In this document: one piece after another, positions 44,718 to 57,880 of the stretch
How the letters are laid out: the number at the start of each line of letters is the position of its first letter
Position numbering within the stretch: the first letter of the stretch is position 1
DNA from: SZUA-584 sp040768905
GTDB lineage: Bacteria; Bacillota; Clostridia; Christensenellales; SZUA-584
Direction: 5' to 3'
NCBI GenBank assembly: GCA_040768905.1
Contig: JAXGMA010000001.1
Coordinates: 2,232,001-2,296,000, forward strand
Length of the DNA stretch: 64,000 nucleotides
Translations under genes and position numbers: made by a program
Notes under the pieces: model-generated
The model's input: the letters and a program-made list of their open reading frames with translations, nothing else
Database searches by the model: none
Told to the model about the DNA's origin: nothing

Positions 44718-44826
44718 GCTGCCTGTTCCTTTCAAAAATAATAGCTATTATATCAGTAAAATTGTTGCAGATACAACCGATTCTGTTATAGAATAACTTA
44801 ATACAATAACGAGGCGGTATATTTTT

Positions 44827-45285
44827 TTGCTGACAATTTGGGACTATTTTTTTGTTTTTGCGCTTTCTGCTTTGCCTGTTATTGAGTTGAAAGGGGCTAT
44901 TCCTGTCGGGCTGGCCATGGGCATGGATGCTTGGGTCTGCTTTGTGATAGCGGTTTTCGGATCTATGATCATGTCACCGCTGATCATCGTGCTGACGCGG
45001 CGCGTGCTTGCCTGGTTTATGAAGAGCAGAATACGCATACTCAACCGTTTCGGGCACTGGCAGCACGATCGGCTGCTGCGAAAAGGCGGCAAGGTGGAAA
45101 AGTACCGCTCATGGATGCTGCTATTATTTGTAGCGATACCGCTGCCCACAACGGGCGTCTGGACGGGTTCCATGATCGCCGGATTTTTTGATATACGCAT
45201 GCGCACCGCACTGCCGATCATTTTCGTTGGAAACTGTATTGCCGGATTGCTTGTATGGCTGATTTTCGGGTTTGCAACGGCGTAG
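44827..45285 (+). CDS. Small multidrug export family membrane protein (COG2426 type)
   Basis: The 152-residue protein has four helices and the family's ALPVIELKGAIPVGLAMGM and AIPLPTTGVWTGSMIAGFF blocks (PIELKGAIP; PLPGTGAWTG in relatives). The family name comes from a pump association; the true role is unproven. The start is a TTG at 44827, because no ATG lies in frame before the first conserved block; GAGG stands about 12 bases upstream. Confidence 0.82.
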   Translation: MLTIWDYFFVFALSALPVIELKGAIPVGLAMGMDAWVCFVIAVFGSMIMSPLIIVLTRRVLAWFMKSRIRILNRFGHWQHDRLLRKGGKVEKYRSWMLLLFVAIPLPTTGVWTGSMIAGFFDIRMRTALPIIFVGNCIAGLLVWLIFGFATA

Positions 45286-45313
45286 GTTGCCGCGGGAAAA
45301 TTAAAAAAGCTGT

Positions 45314-45342
45314 TTGCAAACAAACAGTGCGCGTGATATAAT
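45314..45342 (+). promoter_or_regulatory. Promoter of metK
   Basis: TTGCAA (45314-45319) and TATAAT (45337-45342) with a 17-base spacer, just upstream of the SAM riboswitch. Confidence 0.75.
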
Positions 45343-45357
45343 CATGCCGATAAAAGA

Positions 45358-45444
45358 CCCTTATCAAGAGTGGTGGAGGGACGGGCCCTGTGAAACCCGG
45401 CAACCGGACATGATCGTCAAGGTGCCAATTCCCGACAGATGAGG
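45358..45444 (+). promoter_or_regulatory. SAM-I riboswitch (S-box)
   Basis: The core reads CTTATCAAGAGTGGTGGAGG, GACGGGCCCTGTGAAACCCG, GCAACCGG and AAGGTGCCAATTCCCGAC. Stem P1 is CTTATC with GATGAG. GAGG of P1 can instead pair with CCTC of the terminator that follows, so SAM binding should allow termination. It precedes metK, the SAM synthetase, a classic feedback loop. Confidence 0.97.
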
Positions 45445-45463
45445 TTTAAGAAGCATATATCTT

Positions 45464-45488
45464 GGCCTCGCAAGCGCGGGGTTTTTTA
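45464..45488 (+). terminator. SAM-riboswitch terminator
   Basis: CCTCGC (45466-45471), loop AAGC, GCGGGG (45476-45481, one G-T pair), then TTTTTTATT. Confidence 0.88.
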
Positions 45489-45522
45489 TTAGTTTTTAAG
45501 GATACAAACAAGGAGAGCGAAA

Positions 45523-46650
45523 ATGAGAAGACTTTTTACTTCAGAGTCAGTGACAGAGGGGCATCCAGACAAGATGTGCGATCAGATCAGCGACAGTGTG
45601 CTTGATGCCATATTGGCGCAGGACACAGCGGCGCGCGTGGCATGCGAGACGGCGGTTAACACAGGGTTGGTGCTCGTGATGGGCGAGATCACGACAAGCT
45701 GCTATGTGGACATCCCGCAGATCGTGCGTTCAACGGTGCGCGATATCGGTTTTACACGCGCCAAATTCGGCTTTGACGCGGACACATGCGGTGTGATCTC
45801 CTCTATCGGTGAACAATCAACGGATATTGCGATGGGTGTTAACAGGCCCGATCAGGGTGCGGGCGATCAGGGCATGATGTTCGGGTTTGCGTGCAGCGAG
45901 ACGGAGGAGCTGATGCCTTTGCCCATCACGCTCTCGCACAGGCTGGCGCGGCAATTGGCGTCGGTGCGCAAGGACGGCACGCTGCCGTATCTTCGGCCGG
46001 ACGGCAAAACGCAGGTGACAGTGGAGTACGAAGGCACGGTGCCTGTGCGCGTGGATGCCGTGGTGGTTTCAGCCCAGCACTCAGAGGATGTGACGCAAGA
46101 ACAAATCAGGAAGGACATCATAGAATACGTCATCAAGGCCGTGATTCCTTCGGAGCTGCTCGACAGCGATACAAAATTTTATGTGAATCCCACCGGACGG
46201 TTCGTCATCGGCGGGCCTGCGGGTGATTCGGGGCTGACCGGGCGCAAGATCATCGTGGATACGTACGGCGGCTATGCGCGGCACGGCGGCGGCGCGTTCT
46301 CGGGCAAGGATCCAAGCAAGGTGGACAGGAGCGCGGCATATGCTGTGCGCCATATTGCCAAAAACGTTGTGGCGGCGGGGCTTGCGGAGCGCTGTGAGAT
46401 CGAGGTGGCGTACGCCATCGGCATTGCGCAGCCCGTTTCTGTGTACGTAGACAGTTTGGGCACGGGCGTGACGGACGATGCCAAGCTTGCCAAACGTATA
46501 CTTGAGGTGTGTGATCTTAGGCCCCGCGCGATCATCGAAGAACTCGGGCTGAGCGCGCCCATTTACCGTAAGGTGGCGGCTTACGGCCATTTCGGGCGTC
46601 CGGATCTTGACCTGCCGTGGGAGCGGCTTAATATCGCGGATAAGTTTTAA
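45523..46650 (+). CDS. metK: S-adenosylmethionine synthetase
   Basis: This enzyme makes SAM from methionine and ATP. The 375-residue protein starts RRLFTSESVTEGHPDKMCDQ and has NRPDQGAGDQGMMFGFACSE, GRFVIGGPAGDSGLTGRKII and HGGGAFSGKDPSKVDRSAAY, all signature sequences. The ATG has AAGGAGAG upstream. It is controlled by the SAM riboswitch at 45358-45444, and a hairpin-rich repeat follows its stop. Confidence 0.98.
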   Translation: MRRLFTSESVTEGHPDKMCDQISDSVLDAILAQDTAARVACETAVNTGLVLVMGEITTSCYVDIPQIVRSTVRDIGFTRAKFGFDADTCGVISSIGEQSTDIAMGVNRPDQGAGDQGMMFGFACSETEELMPLPITLSHRLARQLASVRKDGTLPYLRPDGKTQVTVEYEGTVPVRVDAVVVSAQHSEDVTQEQIRKDIIEYVIKAVIPSELLDSDTKFYVNPTGRFVIGGPAGDSGLTGRKIIVDTYGGYARHGGGAFSGKDPSKVDRSAAYAVRHIAKNVVAAGLAERCEIEVAYAIGIAQPVSVYVDSLGTGVTDDAKLAKRILEVCDLRPRAIIEELGLSAPIYRKVAAYGHFGRPDLDLPWERLNIADKF

Positions 46651-46651
46651 G

Positions 46652-46735
46652 GGTTGTTTTTTGCGAGGGCGCTGCCCTCGCGCACCCGCCAAAGGAACGC
46701 ATCCCTTTGGAAACCCTTCGAAGGCCATATCGCGC
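46652..46735. repeat. Hairpin-rich intergenic repeat after metK
   Basis: Palindromes follow one another: GCGAGGGC GCT GCCCTCGC, CCAAAGG..CCTTTGG and GGCCATATCGC GCA GCGATATGGCC, preceded by GTTGTTTTTT. The order and wording recall short intergenic repeats common in Ruminococcus-like Clostridia. It probably also ends metK transcription; on the minus strand it could end the XRE remnant. Confidence 0.6.
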
Positions 46736-46772
46736 AGCGATATGGCCGAATGATTTCTTTTAAATATCTTAA

Positions 46773-47001
46773 TTATAAATCCCCGAATAGTTCAGGCAGC
46801 TTTATTCCGTAAATGCGGCACAGCTTAATAAGGCTGAGTATGCCAAAGTTCCTGCCGTTTTCGATATTTCTTATGGTTTTTTCGCTGGTGCCGGATATTT
46901 TTTGAAAGATGCTTAACCGACCAGCCTTTTTGCTCGCGCAGTGATTTTATATTTTCCCTCATGCGTACGATTTGATGTGTATTGATTTCGCCAATGTTCA
47001 C
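46773..47001 (-). pseudogene. XRE-family helix-turn-helix regulator with a frameshift
   Basis: A GTG at 46999-47001 with GAGGTG upstream starts a small regulator. Its first part reads MRENIKSLREQKGWSVKHLSK and then, after one extra A in a run of six (near 46900), ISGTSEKTIRNIENGRNFG and LIKLCRIYGIKLPELFGDL. The joined product is a complete 70-75-residue HTH protein. One base in a homopolymer could be a sequencing slip or slippage, so the lesion is not certain. No partner gene is attached. Confidence 0.7.
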
Positions 47002-47114
47002 TTTTAATCACCTCAACTGTTACTATGATGATTGTAATATATTTTTACACAAGCGTTGTTCCTAATAGCGAACAGTCAAAAATTATTTTCATACAGGGAC
47101 AGACTGGAGCATAA

Positions 47115-47219
47115 ATGCAGATTCTCGGATGTGAAATATCAAAGGAAACCTACACTAAAATTGAATCCGGTATCGCAAATGTCCGAGCTGGTGAATTGGT
47201 CGCGCTGGCTAAGATATAA
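47115..47219 (+). pseudogene. Remnant of a second XRE regulator (C-terminal part)
   Basis: A 34-codon frame reads MQILGCEISKETYTKIESG, the recognition helix of a type known from other Clostridial repressors. The sequence just upstream continues the family only after a one-base shift (RLEHK before MQI). No N-terminal half or ribosome site is seen, so it is a fragment. Confidence 0.55.
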
Positions 47220-47341
47220 AAACGGATAAAAACGCCTTTTTTGAGGGTATTGGGTGAGCGTACATATTTTCGCCCTCCACGCGACAAAGCTGGCTGTTCA
47301 TGGTACAATAAGCCTTGAAAAAAACTATTCCCGAGGCATAT

Positions 47342-49564
47342 ATGACGAGTATCGAAGGCACGGTGCTGGAAATAAATTTTCGCAACGAGGAGAACGGCTG
47401 GACGGTGCTGGAGCTTGACTTTAATGGCGCGCTCACAACGGCGGTCGGCTGTTTGCCGCACATCCACGCGGGCGAATTCGTGCGCCTTTTCGGCGCATGG
47501 ACGGAGCACCGGCTTTACGGCCGCCAGTTTTCGGTCAAATCCGTGGAAACGCGGCTGCCCAACACCGCCGAATCCATACGCATTTTTTTATCAAGCGGAC
47601 TTATCAAAGGCGTGGGGGACGCGCTTGCGGGGCGTATTGTGGACGTATACGGCGAGAATACGTTTGAGGTCATCGAACACAGCCCGGAGCTGCTCGCCGA
47701 AGTGCGCGGCATCAGCAAAAAGCTTGCCGCTGCCATTGCGCAGAGCTTTGCGGAGCATGTGGGCGTCAAGCAGGTGGTGATAGACCTGCAAAACATCGGG
47801 CTTTCGGTACGCCAGGCGTTCCGCGCGCTTGATCGCTACGGCGCCGCCGCGCCCATGCTGATCAGCGAAAACCCGTACCGCATGATCGACGACATCGCAG
47901 GCATAGGCTTTGAACGCGCCGACAAGATAGCGGGCGCCATCGGCATCGAAAAAACATCGCAGTTCCGCCTCGATACGGGCATCAAGCATGAGCTGCTCTG
48001 CGCCATGAACGACGGGCACACCTGCTTGCCGCGCCAGGAGCTTCTGCGCCGCGCATCAAAGACGTTGGGCGTGGAGGAAGCGCTTATCGAATCGCGGCTT
48101 GCCGCGCTGACGCTCTCCGAGCAGACCGCGCAGAAATTCATCGCGGGTACGCCCGCCGTATTTCATATGGCGGCCTACATCACAGAAAGCGATGTGGCCA
48201 CAAGGCTTTTTATGCTCTCAAAGTGCGCACCGCGTATAAACATCAAAGACGCCGCGCAGGCGTATGCGCGCTATCTAGGAGAGGCGCCGTTGTCAGAGGA
48301 GCAGGAACGTGCTGTGCTGATGGCGCTATCCGGACAGGTCACCGTGATCACGGGCGGGCCGGGCACAGGAAAGACGACCATCATCAAAGCGATATTGGGC
48401 ATTTTCGAGCAAAGCGGAATCACGACGGTGCTTTGCGCGCCGACGGGGCGGGCGGCCAAACGCATCGAGCAGTCCACAGGGCGCGAGGCCAGAACCATCC
48501 ACCGACTGCTCGAATACGGCTCAGGCATAGACGAGGAATTCGACAATGCGGCGCGTTTTATCCGCAATGAGGACAACCCGCTTGAGGCCGAGGCCGTCAT
48601 CGTGGATGAGGCTTCGATGATAGACATTTTTTTGATGCGTGCGCTGCTGCGGGCACTTTCAAGCGGCACGCGGCTCGTGATCGTGGGCGATGCCGACCAG
48701 CTGCCCTCCGTCGGCCCCGGCAACGTGCTGCGCGATATCATTGCCAGCGAGGCTTTTCCTGTCTCGCATCTGACACGCTTTTACCGCCAGAAGGAAGGCG
48801 GCACCATCGTCGAGAACGCCCACCGCGTCAACAGGGGCGAACCGCCGGAATTCTACCTCACGGGAGATTTTCTGTTCATGCCTGAGGATCAGCCGGAACA
48901 GATCATAGAACGCGTCAAAAAACTGCTGACGCAGGGCGAGCTGCCCAAAAAATACGACATACTCGAACACACCCAGATACTCTGCCCGGTCAAAAAGGGC
49001 CTGCTCGGTGTGCACAACCTCAATATGGAGCTGCGCGAGCTGCTTAATCCGCGGCTTGCATCGCGCGCGGAAATACAGGCGCGCGATACACTGTTCCGCG
49101 AGGGCGACAAAGTGATGCAGATCAAGAACAACTATGAGCTCGAGTGGTTTTATACCGACGACGCACAGTTTAATCACAAAGGGGTCGGTGTGTTCAACGG
49201 TGACTTAGGGCGCATCATGCGCATCGACAATGACGCCAAAGAGGCCACGGTGCGTTTTGACAACAGGGATGCCATCTACACGTTCGGGGAACTCGAACAG
49301 CTTGAGCATGCCTATGCCGTCACGGTGCACAAATCGCAGGGCAGCGAATTCCCCGTGGTGATCATGCCGCTGATGGCGGGCGGCGGCCGTTTCTTAACGC
49401 GCAACCTTCTCTATACGGCTTTGACGCGTGCGATGGAGAAGGTGATTATCATCGGGCAGAAAACAACGGTGGAATACATGGTGAAAAACAACCGCATACG
49501 CGGGCGCTACACCACGCTTGACCACGAGATAGGTGACTTAAAAGCGGTGATGGAGGCGATGTGA
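47342..49564 (+). CDS. recD2: RecD2-type ATP-dependent DNA helicase
   Basis: This superfamily 1B 5'-3' helicase has 740 residues, normal for stand-alone RecD2. It has an N-terminal OB/HhH region (TRLPNTAESIRIFLSSGLIK-like RLPNTAESIRIFLSSGL; DDIAGIGFERADKIAGAIG) and Walker A VITGGPGTGKTTIIKAI. It also has GRAAKRIEQSTGREARTIHRL, Walker B AVIVDEASMIDIFLMRALL, LVIVGDADQLPSVGPGNVLR and motif VI YAVTVHKSQGSEFPVVI. The ATG at 47342 follows GAGG. It is translationally coupled to comFC (one-base overlap). Confidence 0.95.
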   Translation: MTSIEGTVLEINFRNEENGWTVLELDFNGALTTAVGCLPHIHAGEFVRLFGAWTEHRLYGRQFSVKSVETRLPNTAESIRIFLSSGLIKGVGDALAGRIVDVYGENTFEVIEHSPELLAEVRGISKKLAAAIAQSFAEHVGVKQVVIDLQNIGLSVRQAFRALDRYGAAAPMLISENPYRMIDDIAGIGFERADKIAGAIGIEKTSQFRLDTGIKHELLCAMNDGHTCLPRQELLRRASKTLGVEEALIESRLAALTLSEQTAQKFIAGTPAVFHMAAYITESDVATRLFMLSKCAPRINIKDAAQAYARYLGEAPLSEEQERAVLMALSGQVTVITGGPGTGKTTIIKAILGIFEQSGITTVLCAPTGRAAKRIEQSTGREARTIHRLLEYGSGIDEEFDNAARFIRNEDNPLEAEAVIVDEASMIDIFLMRALLRALSSGTRLVIVGDADQLPSVGPGNVLRDIIASEAFPVSHLTRFYRQKEGGTIVENAHRVNRGEPPEFYLTGDFLFMPEDQPEQIIERVKKLLTQGELPKKYDILEHTQILCPVKKGLLGVHNLNMELRELLNPRLASRAEIQARDTLFREGDKVMQIKNNYELEWFYTDDAQFNHKGVGVFNGDLGRIMRIDNDAKEATVRFDNRDAIYTFGELEQLEHAYAVTVHKSQGSEFPVVIMPLMAGGGRFLTRNLLYTALTRAMEKVIIIGQKTTVEYMVKNNRIRGRYTTLDHEIGDLKAVMEAM

Positions 49565-50199
49565 TGAACCGGCTGCTTGACGCGCTGTTTCCTTACATAC
49601 CCTTTTGCGTGGTGTGCGGCGCGGAAAAGGGCGTTTTGGCTTATCTTTGCCCCGGCTGCCAGTATATCATGGAGCGGCTTTCGGCGGGCAGAGCGGATGC
49701 GCAGGGCTTTGACGCGTACGCGCCGTACCGCTACGAAAACGAAGCGGCGGCAATCGTGCAGCAATACAAATACGGGGGCAATCGCTGGCTTTCAAAGTTT
49801 ATGGCAGAGATGATGATGCACAGCGTGTGCACGGCACATCTTTCTTTTGATTGCGTCTGCCATGTGCCGCTGCATAGCAAAAAGCGAAAAATGCGCGGCT
49901 TTGATCAGGCGGCGCTGCTCGCGCAAGGCATCGCGCAGCTGCTGCAAAAGCCGTATGTGAACGCGCTGCGCCGCGTGCGCAACACGCCCTCGCAGACCAG
50001 GCTTGACATCCGGCAGCGGCGGGAGAACATGGACGGTGCGTTTGAAACATGCACGCCGGTAAACGGGCGCATGCTGCTCGTGGACGACGTTTTGACCACG
50101 GGCGCGACAGCAGCCGAATGTGCGCGGGTGCTTCTTTTCGCGGGGGCGCAGAGCGTGGCGGTGGTCACATTCGCACAGGCGGGGATGGGGGAGGCGTGA
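49564..50199 (+). CDS. comFC: ComFC-like phosphoribosyltransferase-domain protein
   Basis: The 211-residue protein has an N-terminal zinc-knuckle region (FCVVCGAEKG, LCPGCQYI) and a PRTase domain with the PRPP-binding MLLVDDVLTTGATAAECARV. It also has HVPLHSKKRKMRGFDQAALL. It is needed for DNA uptake in competent bacteria. TGATG joins it to recD2. Most genomes with ComFC do not show natural competence, so a repair role with RecD2 is also possible. Confidence 0.92.
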   Translation: MNRLLDALFPYIPFCVVCGAEKGVLAYLCPGCQYIMERLSAGRADAQGFDAYAPYRYENEAAAIVQQYKYGGNRWLSKFMAEMMMHSVCTAHLSFDCVCHVPLHSKKRKMRGFDQAALLAQGIAQLLQKPYVNALRRVRNTPSQTRLDIRQRRENMDGAFETCTPVNGRMLLVDDVLTTGATAAECARVLLFAGAQSVAVVTFAQAGMGEA

Positions 50200-50239
50200 G
50201 GGGATATGAGACTAAAGTTGCTATAGATTTATAATTTAC

Positions 50240-51373
50240 TTATTTTATTTTGCTTGTACTCAAACAAGTATCAGTAATTTCGCAATCAATAAAGGATGCA
50301 ACAAGACTTAACAAAGCGTCTTTTTGTTTAAAACCATCAATATTTATTATAAATGCGTTGAAATGTTGCTGCATCAATTCTTGATCACCAAGTTGGTCAT
50401 ATATTAGTCCCAATGCAAAATGCAATGATGCTTTGTGTGGCTCTATCTCCAAAATATGTTCTATAAAAGAGGAGAGAATTAATAAATTATATTGTATTTT
50501 AAATGCCTGTTTATATTTTCTATATGCTGTTAATAGCGATTGTTCTTCATATACTGTTAAAAAGGCATCGATATACCTCCATGTATTATTTTCAGAAATT
50601 TTCCTACAATTGTTTATGCATTCTCGCGCTTTTTTAATATCTCTATATTTAATAAAATGGAAAATTGACATGAGTAAAAAATAGCTATATGTGTCAGGTA
50701 AATAATTATTTGCTTTTTGAAGATATATAAGAAATGTTTCCAAATGCATCTCGTCAAACGCTATGTTATATTTATCGTAACTTTGTATTGCTAAAAACAT
50801 GTTTATTTCATAACAACGATAAGGTAAATTATTTTTTAAGTAGTTTATTACAGGTTGATTAATTTTATTTCGAATTATTTCATTGTGTAACTCCTCACAT
50901 ATAATTGCTGCGTCGCTTAATTCCCCATTAAGAAAAAAGGTTACTCCCAGTAAGAATTTGCATATATAGGTTAATTGTTTAGAAGCCGTTTTGATCACTT
51001 TTATGATATCGTGTTTTTTGTAATTAATATTTCTAGCAGGTTGCGTTATATTAAGAAATTCTTGCTTGAACTTCTTTGCAATTTCTTCTCCATATGTCAG
51101 ATGTAAAACACCATAATTAAATGACATTTCATAATAGTCGGGATTATCTATATCATTTGAAAATAGTTTTATTTGAATTAAAAATGTACAACCAGTATTA
51201 ATTAATAATTGTTTTTGCTTATCTTCTGATAGAATATTTAGTTTTAGAACGCGATTTCGTGGTAGGTATAGTGTCTCAAAATCTTTTGTTGATTGTAATT
51301 TGATTAGTTCTTCAAATTCTTTGATTAGCTTTCTTTTTATATCTTCAAATTGCTTGTTGTTTTTCAGAATCAA
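50240..51373 (-). CDS. Unrecognised AT-rich protein with TPR-like helical C-terminus
   Basis: The 377-residue protein is not one I recognise. Its N-terminal half is mixed alpha/beta. From about residue 130 it is nearly all helical, with repeat-like units (LGVTFFLNGELSDAAIICEE; FHFIKYRDIKKARECINNCR; ASLHFALGLIYDQLGDQELM) typical of tetratricopeptide repeats. The gene is much richer in A and T than its neighbours, a sign of transfer. The start is probably the TTG at 51371-51373, which overlaps the end of the two-helix membrane protein upstream. The pair may act together. No catalytic motif is seen. Confidence 0.75.
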   Translation of the reverse strand: MILKNNKQFEDIKRKLIKEFEELIKLQSTKDFETLYLPRNRVLKLNILSEDKQKQLLINTGCTFLIQIKLFSNDIDNPDYYEMSFNYGVLHLTYGEEIAKKFKQEFLNITQPARNINYKKHDIIKVIKTASKQLTYICKFLLGVTFFLNGELSDAAIICEELHNEIIRNKINQPVINYLKNNLPYRCYEINMFLAIQSYDKYNIAFDEMHLETFLIYLQKANNYLPDTYSYFLLMSIFHFIKYRDIKKARECINNCRKISENNTWRYIDAFLTVYEEQSLLTAYRKYKQAFKIQYNLLILSSFIEHILEIEPHKASLHFALGLIYDQLGDQELMQQHFNAFIINIDGFKQKDALLSLVASFIDCEITDTCLSTSKIK

Positions 51374-51620
51374 CTAAAAATAAAATAGCTAATGAGTCCT
51401 TTTTGGCCTTTGGTAATTTGTTTGCTTTAACAAGAAAGAAAGAAGTGATGATTATAATTAAAAAACAAACAGAAGCATAAACGATCAAAGGTGCTAAAGC
51501 ATCCGTATTACTTCTTGGTATGAAGTTAATACCCACAACTGATGCTATTAATAATATTAAAATTATTGAAATTGGCTTGGGCCAAATCTTTTCGATTAAA
51601 TAACGTATCAATGACTCCAT
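51345..51620 (-). CDS. Small membrane protein with two helices
   Basis: The 91-residue protein has two hydrophobic helices (PISIILILLIASVVGINFI and LIVYASVCFLIIIITSFFLV) joined by a short loop, and a basic C-terminal tail. It overlaps the TPR-like gene by 29 bases on the same strand, so the two are co-transcribed. AT-rich like its partner. Function unknown. Confidence 0.65.
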   Translation of the reverse strand: MESLIRYLIEKIWPKPISIILILLIASVVGINFIPRSNTDALAPLIVYASVCFLIIIITSFFLVKANKLPKAKKDSLAILFLVDSEKQQAI

Positions 51621-52047
51621 TTTTTCATATCACCGTAAAAGATATTAAGCAATCATATATGCTAAAATAAATTATATATGGGCTAATACAGAAATACAAT
51701 ATAAGAGTAGCAAACATAACCAAAAAACACAACTAAAGCCACTACTTAAATTAAATTGAGAAACATAAATTAATAAACGAGATAAAATATTTTGTTTCTG
51801 TATTCGTTCTAAACAAAACGTTGTTCAATCAACTATTGAACTCCCCGCCCCCTTTTAGTATATAATCAACAAAACAAATAATGAAACGGTCATCGATAAG
51901 CGGCAAAGTGCAGAGAAAGACGTGGGCACAAGCAAGCCGGTCTCAAGCCAATTTATGGGAAATTGCTTATACGGTATGAATAAAAAGAGCAAAACAAGCT
52001 CTTTTGGTGTACAAAACAAAAAGTTTAGGAATGTTGAGAACAAAGCG
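51621..52047. other. AT-rich intergenic region before the rRNA operon
   Basis: No convincing gene. A weak promoter candidate pairs TTGAAC (51836-51841) with TATAAT (51861-51866), 19-base spacer. A terminator-like hairpin AAAAGAGC..GCTCTTTT lies at 51983-52005. A frame on the plus strand at 51922-52140 lacks a ribosome site and overlaps the main rRNA promoter. Confidence 0.5.
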
Positions 52048-52076
52048 TTGACAAGTGGAAATGTGTTTGATAATAT
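52048..52076 (+). promoter_or_regulatory. Main promoter of the rRNA operon
   Basis: TTGACA (52048-52053) and TAATAT (52071-52076) with a 17-base spacer, about 145 bases before the 16S. A GC-rich leader hairpin (GAGCGCCC..GGCGGAGCGC) follows. Confidence 0.82.
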
Positions 52077-52222
52077 ACTTGAGCGCCCGTTTTTGGCGGA
52101 GCGCAAAAAGAACCTTGAAAATTCAATCAGCACTATATAAAGAAAAGCTAGAAGTTTGTGAAGAGGAGCCCGGGCAAACAGTAAGTTTGTTAATACATTG
52201 CGGTAAAACGCAGTGAAATAAT

Positions 52223-53752
<1,530 letters not shown>

Positions 53753-53844
53753 TGTAAGAAAAAGAATATCAAGGGCTTTTACACAAACAAGAGCCGATCG
53801 ATATATAGTGCTGAGGATTTCAAGGGCTAAGCGTACATAGGTAT

Positions 53845-53863
53845 GGGGGTGTAGCTCAGCTGG
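53845..53863 (+). pseudogene. Duplicated 5' piece of tRNA-Ala in the spacer
   Basis: The 23-base stretch 53841-53863, which contains GGGGGTGTAGCTCAGCTGG, is repeated exactly at 53979-54001, where it begins the true tRNA-Ala. The first copy breaks off after the D-arm start, so it cannot fold to a tRNA. Confidence 0.85.
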
Positions 53864-53982
53864 AACCGGAAGCGAGCGCCGCCAGTGGCGGATGAAGCGA
53901 GCCAAAGGTTCTGTGAGCAAAGGAGCATACCAGCAAAGGCATGCGACTATTGCGAACAGAGGCAAATTGCATCTTATGGTAT

Positions 53983-54058
53983 GGGGGTGTAGCTCAGCTG
54001 GGAGAGCACCTGCCTTGCAAGCAGGGGGTCAGCGGTTCGAACCCGCTCATCTCCACCA
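53983..54058 (+). tRNA. tRNA-Ala (anticodon TGC)
   Basis: 76 bases with encoded CCA. Acceptor GGGGGTG pairs with CATCTCC (two G-T pairs), the anticodon arm is CCTGC CTTGCAA GCAGG, and the T-arm is AGCGG TTCGAAC CCGCT. Position in the 16S-23S spacer is usual for this tRNA. Confidence 0.97.
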
Positions 54059-54170
54059 GCAAGCTGGATTCATCCCGCGAAGCAAAAGCCAAAAGGGGCA
54101 CGGCAGCGTGGCCGCGAGGCGAAGCAGAGCGGAAAGAGCAGCTGCTATAGGGTGAGCGCACCGAACGTAT

Positions 54171-54247
<77 letters not shown>

Positions 54248-54493
54248 AGCCTGGCGGCGGGCACATCCCGCGAGAAGGCGAAAGCAAGCAAAAGCTGATA
54301 TTCCGCGAGGCAAAGCGGATGAAGGCTTAGTAGCCATGCAGGCCATTATTTGTGCCTGAAAAGAACATTGAAAACTGCATAGAGAATTAAGAAGCAAAAG
54401 CTTTAAAGAAAAGGGTAAGATATGCACAAAAGAGTGTATCATACAATTTCAAGAAAGAAGCTTAGTCTTAGGAAAAGATAAAGATATCAAAGA

Positions 54494-57518
<3,025 letters not shown>

Positions 57519-57665
57519 CATCAATGAATTGAATTTGGTGACTTTGGCTTAACTAAGACTTATGATCAGGCACGTGACCCAAAAGGTTTTAAGTGTACTG
57601 AGCTTCTTAAAGATCTGTGCGGTTTTCAATGCGCTTTTGGGCGCAGGGTAAAAAAGTTCATCAAT

Positions 57666-57783
57666 TTCCGGTGGCGATAGCTAAGGGGATCCACCTGTTC
57701 TCATCCCGAACACAGAAGTTAAGCCCTTATACGCCGAGAGTACTTGGCCGGTCACGGCCCGGGAGGGTAGGTAGCTGCCGGAT
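57666..57783 (+). rRNA. rrf: 5S ribosomal RNA
   Basis: About 117 bases with paired ends (TCCGG/CCGGA), the conserved CACCTGTTCTCATCCCGAAC and GAAGTTAAGCCC, and a final GGGAGGGTAGGTAGCTGCC. It closes the rRNA operon. Confidence 0.93.
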
Positions 57784-57808
57784 TCAATTTTCCAATATAT
57801 TTATCGGG

Positions 57809-57843
57809 GAGCCCGTGCGCAATAAGCGTCGCGGGCTTCTTGA
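57809..57843 (+). terminator. Terminator of the rRNA operon
   Basis: GAGCCCG (57809-57815) pairs with CGGGCTT (57832-57838), followed by CTTGATATT. An inner GCGC/GCG may extend the stem. Confidence 0.65.
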
Positions 57844-57880
57844 TATTCTCTATTTACAAATTGAAGATTAGCAAATTTTA

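Noticed and set aside
46081..46728. Minus-strand frame of 215 codons inside metK
   Set aside because: It is antisense to a fully conserved MetK and has no ribosome site.
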